From Bradyrhizobium sp. AZCC 2262 (GTDB taxonomy: Bacteria; Pseudomonadota; Alphaproteobacteria; Rhizobiales; Xanthobacteraceae), in assembly GCF_036924535.1 (NCBI RefSeq), contig NZ_JAZHRT010000001.1, positions 2,046,001 through 2,110,000 of the forward strand: DNA of 64,000 nucleotides, in the 5' to 3' direction. Made by a program: the position numbers and the translations under genes. The notes beneath the pieces were generated by a model. That model saw only the letters and a program-made list of their open reading frames with translations. It was not told where the DNA came from and did no database searches. Positions 27,290 to 35,834 of the stretch are shown here, in pieces. Numbering within the stretch: the first letter of the stretch is position 1; each line of letters opens with the position of its first letter.

Positions 27290-27409
27290 CTCGTGTCCCG
27301 GAAGCGGTGCAGCGTGCAACGCTGCCGAGCCGGGACCTATGCGACCGCAGAGAGGCCCCAGCTCTGCAGCGCATCGCTAAGGCGCTGCGCAGCGTCCGCG
27401 GGGCACGAG
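27290..27409. repeat. 120-bp composite palindromic repeat between convergent genes
   Basis: Outer arms CTCGTGTCCC (27290-27299) and GGGGCACGAG (27400-27409) are complementary with one mismatch. Inside are GTCCCGG/CCGGGAC and GCAGCG-TGCAA-CGCTGC stems. It fills almost the whole space between uricase and the xanthine dehydrogenase gene. The type is familiar from Bradyrhizobium intergenic DNA. Confidence 0.6.
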
Positions 27410-27411
27410 AA

Positions 27412-30135
27412 CTACTTCCCAAACTTCTCATGCAGCATTGGCCATAGCCGGTCCGGCTTGAACGGCGTCGCCGTGAAGCGGATGCCGGTGGCATTGGCGA
27501 TGGCGTTGCCGAGCGCCGCGGCGACCGGGTTGTAAGGGCTCTCGCTCATCGATTTGGCGCCCATCGGCCCCAGCGTGTCCGTCGTGTCGGCGAACAGCAC
27601 TTCGGTCCGGGGAACGTCGGCAAACGACGGCAAATGATAATCGCGGAATTTTGGATTGATGACGCGGCCATTGTCATCGATCACCATTTCTTCATAGAGC
27701 GTAGCGCCCAGCGATTGCGCAACGCCGCCTTCGACCTGGCCGCGGCATTGCATCGGGTTGGCGACGCGGCCGGCATCGGCGGCTTGCACGCTCTTCAGTA
27801 TCTTGATCTCACCGGTGTATTTGTTCACGGCGACACGAAAACCCTGCACGTTGAAAGCAACCGACCGCGGCGTGCCCGACGAATTGCCGCTGGCGCTGAG
27901 GGCTTTACCCAGCGATTGCGCTGACGCAGCTAGCAGCGCGTAGGGCGTCCGGCGTCCGGCGCACACGGTGGCGTGGTTATCGAGCGCGCAGGCATCAGCG
28001 TTTTCGCCGAGCAAGGATGCCGCGAATTGCTTCAACTGGGCGGCCAGCGCCTCGGCTGCGATTTGCGTTGCGCGTCCGGCGACGAAGATGCCGGCGCTGC
28101 CATAGGCGCCGGTGTCGTGGCCGTCCTGCGCGGTGTCGGATTGGAGTAGGCGAATGCGATCAACCGACGTCGCCAGCGCGCTGGCGGCGATCTGGCGATG
28201 CACGGTGCTGGTCCCGTTGCCGAACTCCGCGGTGCCGACCGTGAGATCGAAGCTGCCATCGTCGCGCAGCGCGATGCTGCAATCGGCGAAATGCCCGGCC
28301 GGCGGCACGGTGTCGATCATGGTCAGCGCGATGCCGTCCCCGGTCAGCCAGTCTGCGGAAAGCTCAGGCTTTGGTTCATCCGCCGCCATGGCGCGCTCGA
28401 CGAGGTCGAGGCACTGATCGAGGCCATAGCTGCCATAAAACACGTCGTGATACTTGGACTCCGGCGGCGACAACATGGGATCGCCGGGTTTCACGACATT
28501 GCGGCGGCGCATTTCGAACGGGCTGATGCCGAGCTGTTTTGCCAGTTCGTCGATTGCGGCTTCGACAGCGATCAACGTTTGCGGCAGGCCGTAACCGCGA
28601 AACGCACCTGCCGGCACGGTGTTGGTATAGGCGGCGATGCCGTCGACCTTCTTGTTCGGGCAGTTATAGACGCCGATGCATTCGTTGACCGAATGAAACA
28701 GCACCGGGCCGGCGTGATTGCCGTAGGCGCCGGTGTTGGAGAGTACGTCGAGCTGCAATGCCGTGAGCTTGCCGCCCTTGTCGGCGCCTGCTTTGACGGT
28801 GACCTGCATCGGATGCCGCGTCGAGGTCGAGATGAATTGTTCTTCCCGCGTCAGCTCGAATTTGACCGGACGGCCGGTCTTGAGCGCCGCGAGCGCAAGA
28901 ATGTCCTCGACGAACATTTCCTGCTTGCCGCCGAACCCACCGCCGACGCGCTCACAGAACACCCGTACCTTGTGGAGCGGTAGATGGAACAGGTCGGCCA
29001 GCGTGCGCCGTGTCAGGAACGGCACCTGCGTGCTGGAACGCACGTTGAGGATTCCGTCGCCATCGACCCAGGCAAGGCCGCCATGGGTTTCCAGCGCCGC
29101 ATGTTGGACCCGCTGGGTCGCAAAAGCACCTTCATAGGTGACGGCAGCCTGCGCCAGCGCAGCCGCGACGTCACCGAATTCGCCATGGATTTCGGCCACG
29201 ATATTGCGGGCCGCGTTCGCGACGCGGTTTGCTTGTGTCTTGTCGGCGTGCAGCACGGGGGCATCAGGCGCAATCGCCGCCACGGGATCGACCGCTGCCG
29301 GCAGGATTTCGTACTGAATCTTCAGCTTCCGGCAGCCTTCCTCGGCGGCGGCTTCGGTCTCGGCGACCACGGCGGCGACCTTCTGCCCGATAAAGCGGGC
29401 GACATTGTCGAGCACACGGGTGTCGTCCGGGTCCATCCAGTCCCATTCGTGCCGCGCGGTGGAGAACAGCCGGTCTGGGGCGTCTTCGAAAGTCAGCACG
29501 CTATGCACGCCGGTAACGCCAAGTGCCGCGGTCTTGTCGATCGAGATGATATTCGCATGCGGATGCGGCGAACGCAGCATCTTGATATGCAGCAAGCCTT
29601 CCGGCGCGACATCGAACGTATAGGGCTCCGAGCCGCGCACTACCCGTGGGCCCGCAGGCGCGGGCAGACTGCGGCCGAACGCGATGCCGGCGTCGGCGTC
29701 CTCGATGTTGTTCCGGCCGTTGAGCGCGTCCTCGATCGAACGATAGCCGGTGCAGCGGCAGATGTTGCCTTTCAGCGAGGCGCCGAGGTCCTGGCGCTGC
29801 GCCTGGTTCAGCGACGCGCAGGTCAGGATCATGCCTGATGTACAGAACCCGCACTGGAATCCCTGCGCATCCAGAAAAGCCTGCTGCATCGGATGGGTAT
29901 CGCCGTCGGGCGCAAGGCCTTCGATCGTGGTCACGGCATGGCCGTCGGCGCGGAAGGCTGGGATCAGGCAGCTATGCACGGGCTCGCCGTCAAGCAGTAC
30001 TGTGCACGCGCCGCAGTCGCCGGCGTCGCAGCCCGTCTTGACGCCGAAATGCCCGAGTTCGCGCAGGAACGTTCGCAGGCACTGCCCGGCTCGCGGGGAT
30101 TCGGAAAACTCCTTGCCGTTGATCTGGAGTGTCAT
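27412..30135 (-). CDS. Xanthine dehydrogenase-like protein, fused 2Fe-2S and Moco subunits
   Basis: The 907-aa protein starts with a full 2Fe-2S domain (Cys36, 41, 44, 56 and 95, 98, 126, 128) and continues, from about residue 175, into a molybdopterin-binding domain. GAFRGYG near residue 530 and catalytic Glu865 in KSMSESP are visible. ATG 30135 is used because the upstream extension is low-complexity antisense. With the FAD subunit just upstream it forms a two-gene enzyme with the usual three modules. Uricase, permease and 8-oxoguanine deaminase next door make xanthine or hypoxanthine the likely substrate. Order and fusion differ from classical XdhAB. Confidence 0.88.
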   Translation of the reverse strand: MTLQINGKEFSESPRAGQCLRTFLRELGHFGVKTGCDAGDCGACTVLLDGEPVHSCLIPAFRADGHAVTTIEGLAPDGDTHPMQQAFLDAQGFQCGFCTSGMILTCASLNQAQRQDLGASLKGNICRCTGYRSIEDALNGRNNIEDADAGIAFGRSLPAPAGPRVVRGSEPYTFDVAPEGLLHIKMLRSPHPHANIISIDKTAALGVTGVHSVLTFEDAPDRLFSTARHEWDWMDPDDTRVLDNVARFIGQKVAAVVAETEAAAEEGCRKLKIQYEILPAAVDPVAAIAPDAPVLHADKTQANRVANAARNIVAEIHGEFGDVAAALAQAAVTYEGAFATQRVQHAALETHGGLAWVDGDGILNVRSSTQVPFLTRRTLADLFHLPLHKVRVFCERVGGGFGGKQEMFVEDILALAALKTGRPVKFELTREEQFISTSTRHPMQVTVKAGADKGGKLTALQLDVLSNTGAYGNHAGPVLFHSVNECIGVYNCPNKKVDGIAAYTNTVPAGAFRGYGLPQTLIAVEAAIDELAKQLGISPFEMRRRNVVKPGDPMLSPPESKYHDVFYGSYGLDQCLDLVERAMAADEPKPELSADWLTGDGIALTMIDTVPPAGHFADCSIALRDDGSFDLTVGTAEFGNGTSTVHRQIAASALATSVDRIRLLQSDTAQDGHDTGAYGSAGIFVAGRATQIAAEALAAQLKQFAASLLGENADACALDNHATVCAGRRTPYALLAASAQSLGKALSASGNSSGTPRSVAFNVQGFRVAVNKYTGEIKILKSVQAADAGRVANPMQCRGQVEGGVAQSLGATLYEEMVIDDNGRVINPKFRDYHLPSFADVPRTEVLFADTTDTLGPMGAKSMSESPYNPVAAALGNAIANATGIRFTATPFKPDRLWPMLHEKFGK

Positions 30136-30137
30136 GC

Positions 30138-30959
30138 TTATGCCGTGCCCTGCAATTCGACGCGGATCTCTTCCGCGAGTCGCAGCGTCATATGCTTGCG
30201 CCATGCTGGCTTGCCGTGAAGGTCGGTGTGGTAGAGGTCGTCGGCAATGCGCTGCAAAATCGTTTCGCGCAATTCCTTGTCGTTTGGGATTCCGGCGAAG
30301 GACAATCGAACCGGCCGGCTGGTCGATGCTGTTATCGTCAGCGCCAATCCACCGTCGCTGGTGACGCAGCCGATCAACAGCGCCGCCGAGCGGCCGACCG
30401 GCGTCAGCGAAATCTGGCGGAACGCCGAGCGCCGCCTCAAGGCCGCGAGCGGGATGTCGACCTGCCGCAACAGATCGCCCGGTGCGAGTACGTTGCGCTG
30501 GTCGCCGGTGACGAAATCGGCGACGGCAATTTTTCGCTCACCGCCACCGGCCTGCCAGATCGTGCAGACACCGTCGAGCGCCGAGGTGAGAGAGATCATC
30601 GGCCCCGCCGGCAGCGACATGCAGATGTTGCCGCCCACCGTCGCCGTCTTCCAGATCTTGAAGGAAGCAAGAAACGCGCGGCAGCACTGGTTGATCAGCG
30701 GCGAGGCGATCCATTCCGGAGGGCAGGAAAGCGCATCGAGCTGCGCGACCGTACAGGTCGCGGATATCGACAATTCAGTCTCGCCGATGGTCAGCGCCGG
30801 CCATTTCAGGTCGGTGAGATCGATCAGCCGGGTCAGATGCGCCTGCGGTTCCGAGAACAGCCAGGTCCCGCCCGCGAGCCAGGCGTCGCCTGCCGTCCAA
30901 ACGGGCAATTGATCCCGCGTCGTGGGATGGGCAACCGCGGCAATGGTGTTCAGGTCCAT
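30138..30959 (-). CDS. Xanthine dehydrogenase-like FAD-binding subunit
   Basis: The 273-aa subunit has AGGTWLFSEP near 35 and ATVGGNICMSLPAGP near 112, the FAD-contact loops. ATG 30959 is preferred to an in-frame start at 30989. It precedes the fused subunit by 2 bases and lies 48 bases after a sigma-54-type promoter. It transfers electrons from the Fe-S clusters to NAD or another acceptor. Confidence 0.88.
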   Translation of the reverse strand: MDLNTIAAVAHPTTRDQLPVWTAGDAWLAGGTWLFSEPQAHLTRLIDLTDLKWPALTIGETELSISATCTVAQLDALSCPPEWIASPLINQCCRAFLASFKIWKTATVGGNICMSLPAGPMISLTSALDGVCTIWQAGGGERKIAVADFVTGDQRNVLAPGDLLRQVDIPLAALRRRSAFRQISLTPVGRSAALLIGCVTSDGGLALTITASTSRPVRLSFAGIPNDKELRETILQRIADDLYHTDLHGKPAWRKHMTLRLAEEIRVELQGTA

Positions 30960-31006
30960 GGATATGCTAACGCTTTCAAGTAGATGCATCTCCGACTATG
31001 AAGTCT

Positions 31007-31023
31007 TGCAAGACCAGCGCCAA
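31007..31023 (-). promoter_or_regulatory. Sigma-54 promoter for the xanthine dehydrogenase genes
   Basis: Minus-strand TTGGCGCTGGTCTTGCA keeps the essential GG and GC at correct spacing, with two departures from consensus. It lies 48 bases before the FAD-subunit start and only 12 bases from the opposed site for the deaminase, giving a compact two-way promoter region. Confidence 0.6.
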
Positions 31024-31035
31024 TTGCCAATCGGC

Positions 31036-31052
31036 TTGGGATGGTCCTTGCA
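31036..31052 (+). promoter_or_regulatory. Sigma-54 promoter for 8-oxoguanine deaminase
   Basis: TTGGGATGGTCCTTGCA has the invariant GG and GC at the right spacing and two mismatches to consensus. It ends 51 bases before the deaminase start. It is back to back with the site serving the xanthine dehydrogenase genes. Confidence 0.6.
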
Positions 31053-31103
31053 TTCGCAAGAGGAGGGCGTTCGGTAACGGCGCCCCGCAAATCAGGTGGG
31101 ATC

Positions 31104-32453
31104 ATGGACGAAACGCAGGCGATCTGGATCAGGGATCCCCTTTCCATTCTCGCCGACGGCGCCGAGCGCGGCGTCGTGGTCCATGGCGGCAAGATCGTCG
31201 AACTGGTGCCGCGCGGCCGGGAGCCGGCGACCGCAAATACCGTCGTCTATGATGCCCAAGCGCACGTCGTCCTGCCTGGCTTGATCAATACCCATCATCA
31301 TTTCTACCAGACCTTGACGCGGGCGCTGCCGGCGGCGCTCGATCGCGAACTGTTTCCGTGGTTGCAGGCGCTTTATCCGGTTTGGGCCCGGCTGACGCCA
31401 GAATCGCTCCACCTTGGGGCCACCGTCGCGATGTCGGAGTTGCTGCTGTCGGGCTGCACCACCACGACCGATCACCATTATGTGTTTCCGGCAGGGCTCG
31501 AGGACGCCATCGATATCGAGGTTGCCGCCGCCCAGCGGCTCGGCATCCGCGTGCTGCTGACGCGCGGCTCGATGGACCGCTCCCAGAAGGATGGCGGCCT
31601 GCCGCCCGACAGCGTGGTGCAGGACGAGGATACGATTTTGGCCGACAGCGAACGCGTGGTGGCAAAACACCACCAGCGCGGGGAGGATGCGATGGTGCAG
31701 ATCGCGCTGGCGCCATGCTCGCCGTTTTCGGTGACGACCTCGCTGATGCGCGCGACTGCCACCCTTGCAGACAAGCTCGACGTCCGCCTGCACACGCATC
31801 TGGCCGAAACCGAGGACGAGAACAAATTCTGCGAGCAGATGCATGGCTGCCGGCCGCTCGACTATCTCGAACAATGCGGCTGGCTCCATGCGCGGACCTG
31901 GCTGGCGCACGGCATCTTCTTCAATTCCGACGAGATGAAGCGGCTCGGCAAGGCCAGGACCGCCATCAGCCATTGCGCCTGCAGCAACCAGATTCTGGCG
32001 TCGGGCTGCTGTCCGGTCTGCGAGATGGAAGAGGCGGGGGTCTCGATCGGGCTCGGCGTCGACGGCTCGGCGTCGAACGATGAGTCCAACCTGATGCAGG
32101 AAGTCCGCGCCGCGTTCCTGCTGCAGCGGGCGCGCTACGGCGTCGGCCGCGTCAGCCACAAGGACGCGCTGCGATGGGCTACCAAGGGCTCGGCGGCCTG
32201 CGTCGGCCGGCCCGAGCTCGGCGAAATCGCGGTCGGGAAGGCTGCTGACCTCGCGTTGTTCAAGCTCGACGAATTGCGCTTCTCCGGCCACGGCGATCCG
32301 CTAGCGGCACTCGTTCTATGCGGCGCGCACCGCGCCGACCGCGTGATGGTCGGCGGCAATTGGGTGGTGACCGACGGTGCGATCCCCGGCCTCGGCGTAT
32401 CAGACCTGATCCGCCGCCACAGCGCCGCCGCCCGCGCGATGCATCAGGGGTAA
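31104..32453 (+). CDS. 8-oxoguanine deaminase (amidohydrolase superfamily)
   Basis: The 449-aa cytoplasmic enzyme belongs to the mononuclear-zinc deaminases: His64 and His66 in NTHHHF, HLAETEDE with the catalytic Glu, a metal His in AHGIFF and Asp in DGSASND. The segment HCACSNQILASGCCPV resembles 8-oxoguanine deaminases. It would turn 8-oxoguanine into urate plus ammonia, feeding uricase. ATG 31104 follows AGGTGG. The related guanine deaminase and triazine-hydrolase branches are alternatives, the latter of interest given the cyanuric/biuret genes nearby. Confidence 0.85.
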   Translation: MDETQAIWIRDPLSILADGAERGVVVHGGKIVELVPRGREPATANTVVYDAQAHVVLPGLINTHHHFYQTLTRALPAALDRELFPWLQALYPVWARLTPESLHLGATVAMSELLLSGCTTTTDHHYVFPAGLEDAIDIEVAAAQRLGIRVLLTRGSMDRSQKDGGLPPDSVVQDEDTILADSERVVAKHHQRGEDAMVQIALAPCSPFSVTTSLMRATATLADKLDVRLHTHLAETEDENKFCEQMHGCRPLDYLEQCGWLHARTWLAHGIFFNSDEMKRLGKARTAISHCACSNQILASGCCPVCEMEEAGVSIGLGVDGSASNDESNLMQEVRAAFLLQRARYGVGRVSHKDALRWATKGSAACVGRPELGEIAVGKAADLALFKLDELRFSGHGDPLAALVLCGAHRADRVMVGGNWVVTDGAIPGLGVSDLIRRHSAAARAMHQG

Positions 32454-32455
32454 GG

Positions 32456-32512
32456 ATTCCCCGATGTGCCATTGCACATCTGAGGCCTGCCTCATGAGGC
32501 GCATCCGGGAAT
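32456..32512. repeat. Composite palindromic intergenic repeat
   Basis: Outer 11-base arms (32456-32466 and 32502-32512) pair with one mismatch. Inside lie the hairpin GATGTGC-CATT-GCACATC and the perfect palindrome GCCTCATGAGGC. It begins 3 bases after the deaminase stop. It matches a repeat style I know from Bradyrhizobium. Confidence 0.6.
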
Positions 32513-32635
32513 GACGAGCAGAGATTTGCGATGGTCGATTTCTAACTAGATCTTGCGTTTTCGGATGGAGCGAGGCCCCATTCCTACTGTGCATGGGGTT
32601 GTTTTCGCAATTTTGCTGTCCGTCGAAGCGATCCG

Positions 32636-32665
32636 GCCTCTCTCCGCAAAAGGGCGGAGAGAGGC
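32636..32665 (-). terminator. Strong hairpin after the BMP binding-protein gene
   Basis: A 12-bp perfect stem (CCTCTCTCCGC with GCGGAGAGAGG plus one closing pair) encloses the loop AAAAGG, 18 bases after the stop of the minus-strand gene. There is no T-run on the minus strand, so it may work as a processing or stability stem rather than a classical terminator. Confidence 0.55.
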
Positions 32666-32683
32666 AAGAGCGACGTGCCGCTC

Positions 32684-33763
32684 TCACTTGCCTGGAATCT
32701 TATCGTCGATACCCTTCACATAAAAATTCATGCCGAGCACCTGGCCGTCGTCGAGATGGGTGCCGCCCTTGCATTCGACTTCCTTGCCGTCCTGGCCGAC
32801 GATGGGGCACTTGAACGGCTGCAGCGTGCCTTCGATGATGGCAGCCTCAGTATCCATCGCCAGCTTCTTCACGTCGTCGGGCATGTTGGTGTAGGGCGCC
32901 ATGACGACGAGCTTGCTCTTCAGGCCGCCCCAGAAATCTTCCGACTTCCAGGTACCGTCGAGCTCGGCCTTGACGCGTTCGATATAATAGGGGCCCCAGT
33001 TGTCCATGATCGAAGTGAGCTGCGTCTTTGGCCCGAACTTGATCATTTCGGAATCCTGGCCGAACGCCAGCTTGCCGCGCTCGGCGGCGACCTGCATTGC
33101 GGCAGGGCTGTCGGTGTGCTGCATGATGATGTCGGCGCCCTGGTCGATCAGCGCCTTGGCGGCGTCGGCTTCCTTGCCGGGATCGAACCAGGTGTTCGCC
33201 CAGATGATCTTCACCTTGATGTTGGGGTTGATCGTCTGTGCACCGAGCATGGTGGCGTTGATGCCGGAGATCACTTCGGGAATCGGGAACGAGGCGATAT
33301 AGCCGAGCACGCCCGACTTCGACATCTTGGCCGCGATGATGCCCTGGATGTAGCGGCCCTCATAGAACCGCCCCGAATAGGTCGACATGTTCTTGTCGCG
33401 CTTGTAGCCGGTGGCGTGCTCGAAATGCACGTTCGGATATTTCTTGGCGACCTTCAGCGTCGGCTCCATGTAGCCGAACGAGGTCGTGAAGATCAGCTTG
33501 TTGCCGGCGCGCGCCAGCTGCTCGATCGAGCGTTCGGAGTCCGGGCCTTCGCTGACATTCTCCAGGAACGTGGTTTCGACCTTGTCGCCGAACTCCTTGA
33601 CCATGGCGAGGCGCCCGAGGTCATGCTGGTAGGTCCAGCCGAGGTCGCCGACCGGGCCGAGATAGATGAATCCGATCTTGAGTTTGTCGGCGGCGGAAGC
33701 GCCGAACAGGCCTGCTCCGGTAACGAGCACCGCTGCGGTCGCCGCGATGAGAATCTTTCTCAT
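32684..33763 (-). CDS. BMP-family ABC transporter substrate-binding protein (nucleoside type)
   Basis: The 359-aa periplasmic protein has a Sec signal peptide (about 1-24, ending ASAAD) and the BMP/PnrA start KIGFIYLGPVGDLGWTY. Family members bind purine and pyrimidine nucleosides. It is the last gene of a four-gene minus-strand importer operon (ATPase, two permeases, binding protein). The neighbouring purine-degradation genes support a nucleoside or base cargo. Confidence 0.9.
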   Translation of the reverse strand: MRKILIAATAAVLVTGAGLFGASAADKLKIGFIYLGPVGDLGWTYQHDLGRLAMVKEFGDKVETTFLENVSEGPDSERSIEQLARAGNKLIFTTSFGYMEPTLKVAKKYPNVHFEHATGYKRDKNMSTYSGRFYEGRYIQGIIAAKMSKSGVLGYIASFPIPEVISGINATMLGAQTINPNIKVKIIWANTWFDPGKEADAAKALIDQGADIIMQHTDSPAAMQVAAERGKLAFGQDSEMIKFGPKTQLTSIMDNWGPYYIERVKAELDGTWKSEDFWGGLKSKLVVMAPYTNMPDDVKKLAMDTEAAIIEGTLQPFKCPIVGQDGKEVECKGGTHLDDGQVLGMNFYVKGIDDKIPGK

Positions 33764-33838
33764 GGATTTCTCCGTTTCAACTGACGGGTGGACGCTCTCT
33801 CCCGATGCGCAGCGCCCCGTCGCGCGCGCTTCGGCACA

Positions 33839-34756
33839 TTACCGGTCGGGCACGAACACGGTCCCGAGCGCCGCGGGCGCAGTCGAGCCGCCGGTTCGTG
33901 CACGTGAAATCAGGACAAGGACAATGATGGTCGCCAGATACGGCGATGCCGACATCAACTGCGAGGGCACGCCGACGCCCCAGCCCTGCGCATGCAGCTG
34001 CAGGATCGTCACGGCGCCGAACAGATAGGCGCCGATCACGAGGCGCCCCGGCAGCCATGATGCGAACACGACCAGCGCCAGCGCGATCCATCCGCGGCCT
34101 GCGGTCATGCCGGGGATGAAGAAGGGTGTATAGGCGAGCGGCAGATAGGCGCCGGCCAAGCCTGCGCAGCCGCCGCCGAACATCACCGCGAGCATCCGGA
34201 TCCTGAGGACGGGATATCCGAGCGCATGTGCCGAGGTGTGGTTGTCGCCCGCCGCGCGCAGGATCAACCCGGCCCGCGTCTTGTAGAGAAAGAACCAGAC
34301 GCCAATGACCAGCGCCAGCGAGAGGTACACGAAGGCGTCCTCGCCGAACAGAATGCGCCCGACCAGCGGGATATCGGTGAGACCGGGAATATACAGATGC
34401 GGCGCCAGCGAAATCTTTTCGCCAACGAAGCGGGAGCCGATCAGGCCGGAAAGGCCGATGCCGAGAATGGTCAGCGCGAGACCCGTCGCGACCTGGTTGA
34501 CCGCAAGGCCCAGCGTCATCAGCGCGAAGATCAGCGACATCAGTATGCCGGCGGCGATGCCGCACAGCGCGCCGATGATGACCGAACCGGATAGCCAGGC
34601 GCCGCCGAAGCCGCAGGCCGCGCCGACGATCATCATGCCCTCGACGCCGAGGTTGAGCACGCCGGCGCGTTCGGTCACGAGCTCGCCGGTGGCAGCTAGC
34701 AGCAACGGCGTGGACGCCGCCAGCACTGCAAGGATGATGGCCTCAATGAGCCCCAC
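33839..34756 (-). CDS. BMP-type ABC transporter permease (second)
   Basis: The 305-aa membrane protein has about eight to ten hydrophobic segments and the family segment [14 protein letters not shown] near residue 29. It forms the importer channel with the partner encoded just upstream, with which it overlaps by 14 bases. The start is GTG 34756. A 75-base gap precedes the binding-protein gene. Confidence 0.9.
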   Translation of the reverse strand: MGLIEAIILAVLAASTPLLLAATGELVTERAGVLNLGVEGMMIVGAACGFGGAWLSGSVIIGALCGIAAGILMSLIFALMTLGLAVNQVATGLALTILGIGLSGLIGSRFVGEKISLAPHLYIPGLTDIPLVGRILFGEDAFVYLSLALVIGVWFFLYKTRAGLILRAAGDNHTSAHALGYPVLRIRMLAVMFGGGCAGLAGAYLPLAYTPFFIPGMTAGRGWIALALVVFASWLPGRLVIGAYLFGAVTILQLHAQGWGVGVPSQLMSASPYLATIIVLVLISRARTGGSTAPAALGTVFVPDR

Positions 34757-35834
34757 TGGACACCTTTGGTGACGCGAAAATGAGCTTGAACCGGTAGAGA
34801 ATGAGGGAATCGCAGGCGAGCACGAAGAACAGCAGAATGCCCTGAAACACCTTGGTGACGTCCAACGGGATTTTCATTGCAATCTGCGCCTGCTCGCCGC
34901 CGATGAAAGTGAGTGCGAGGAACAGTCCTGCAATTAATATTCCAACCGGGTTCAGCCGCCCCAGAAACGCGACGATGATCGCGGTAAAGCCGTAGCCCGG
35001 CGAGATACCCGGCTGCAGATGCCCGACGGGACCCGCAACCTCGATGATCCCGGCGAGGCCTGCCAGCGCGCCCGAAATCGCGAAGGTGAGGAGGATCAGC
35101 TGGTTGGAATTGAAGCCGCCGAACCGCGCGGCGCGCGGGGCGGCACCGACGACGCGGATTTCAAACCCCTTGATGGTCCTGCCGAGCAGCACCGCGCCCG
35201 CCGCGACCACCACCAGCGCTATGATGCCGCCAAGATGCAGCCGGCCGCTCTCGATCAGTACCGGCACGGTTGCGACCGGATCGAACTCGGCGGTGGTCGG
35301 GAAGTTGAAGCCCTTGGGATCGCGCCACGGGCCGCGCACGAGGTAATCTAGCAGGAGATCGGCGACGTAGACCAGCATCAGGCTGGTGAGGATTTCGCTG
35401 GCGCCGAACCGGACCTTGCAGATCGCCGGGATCAGGGCGTAGAGCGCGCCGCCGGCTGCCGCCAGCACCATCATGGCCGGCAATACCCACGGGCCGGCGT
35501 CGGTGCCCTGCGTCTTCACCGCAAGCCAGCTGCCGGCGACGGCGCCGATCAGGAATTGCCCTTCGGCGCCGATATTCCAGGCGTTGGCGAGGTAGCAGAG
35601 CGACAGGCCGATCGCGATCATCACCAAGGGTGTCGCCTTCACCGCGATCTCCTGCAGCGAATAGCTGTCGATGAGGGGATCGATGAAGTAGACGCCGAGC
35701 GCGGTAATCGGGTTCTTGCCCAGGATCGCAAACAGGATACTCATGGTCATCAGCGTCAGGCCGATCGCGATCAGCGGCGAAACCAGCGCGATCGTGTTCG
35801 AACGCTCGGCGCGTTTTTCAAGCACCAGCTGCAT
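34743..35834 (-). CDS. BMP-type ABC transporter permease (first)
   Basis: The 363-aa membrane protein carries NIGAEGQFLIGA near residue 90, typical of nucleoside importer permeases, in about ten hydrophobic segments. It overlaps the ATPase gene by 17 bases and the second permease by 14 bases, so the three are translationally coupled. Confidence 0.9.
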   Translation of the reverse strand: MQLVLEKRAERSNTIALVSPLIAIGLTLMTMSILFAILGKNPITALGVYFIDPLIDSYSLQEIAVKATPLVMIAIGLSLCYLANAWNIGAEGQFLIGAVAGSWLAVKTQGTDAGPWVLPAMMVLAAAGGALYALIPAICKVRFGASEILTSLMLVYVADLLLDYLVRGPWRDPKGFNFPTTAEFDPVATVPVLIESGRLHLGGIIALVVVAAGAVLLGRTIKGFEIRVVGAAPRAARFGGFNSNQLILLTFAISGALAGLAGIIEVAGPVGHLQPGISPGYGFTAIIVAFLGRLNPVGILIAGLFLALTFIGGEQAQIAMKIPLDVTKVFQGILLFFVLACDSLILYRFKLIFASPKVSSGAH

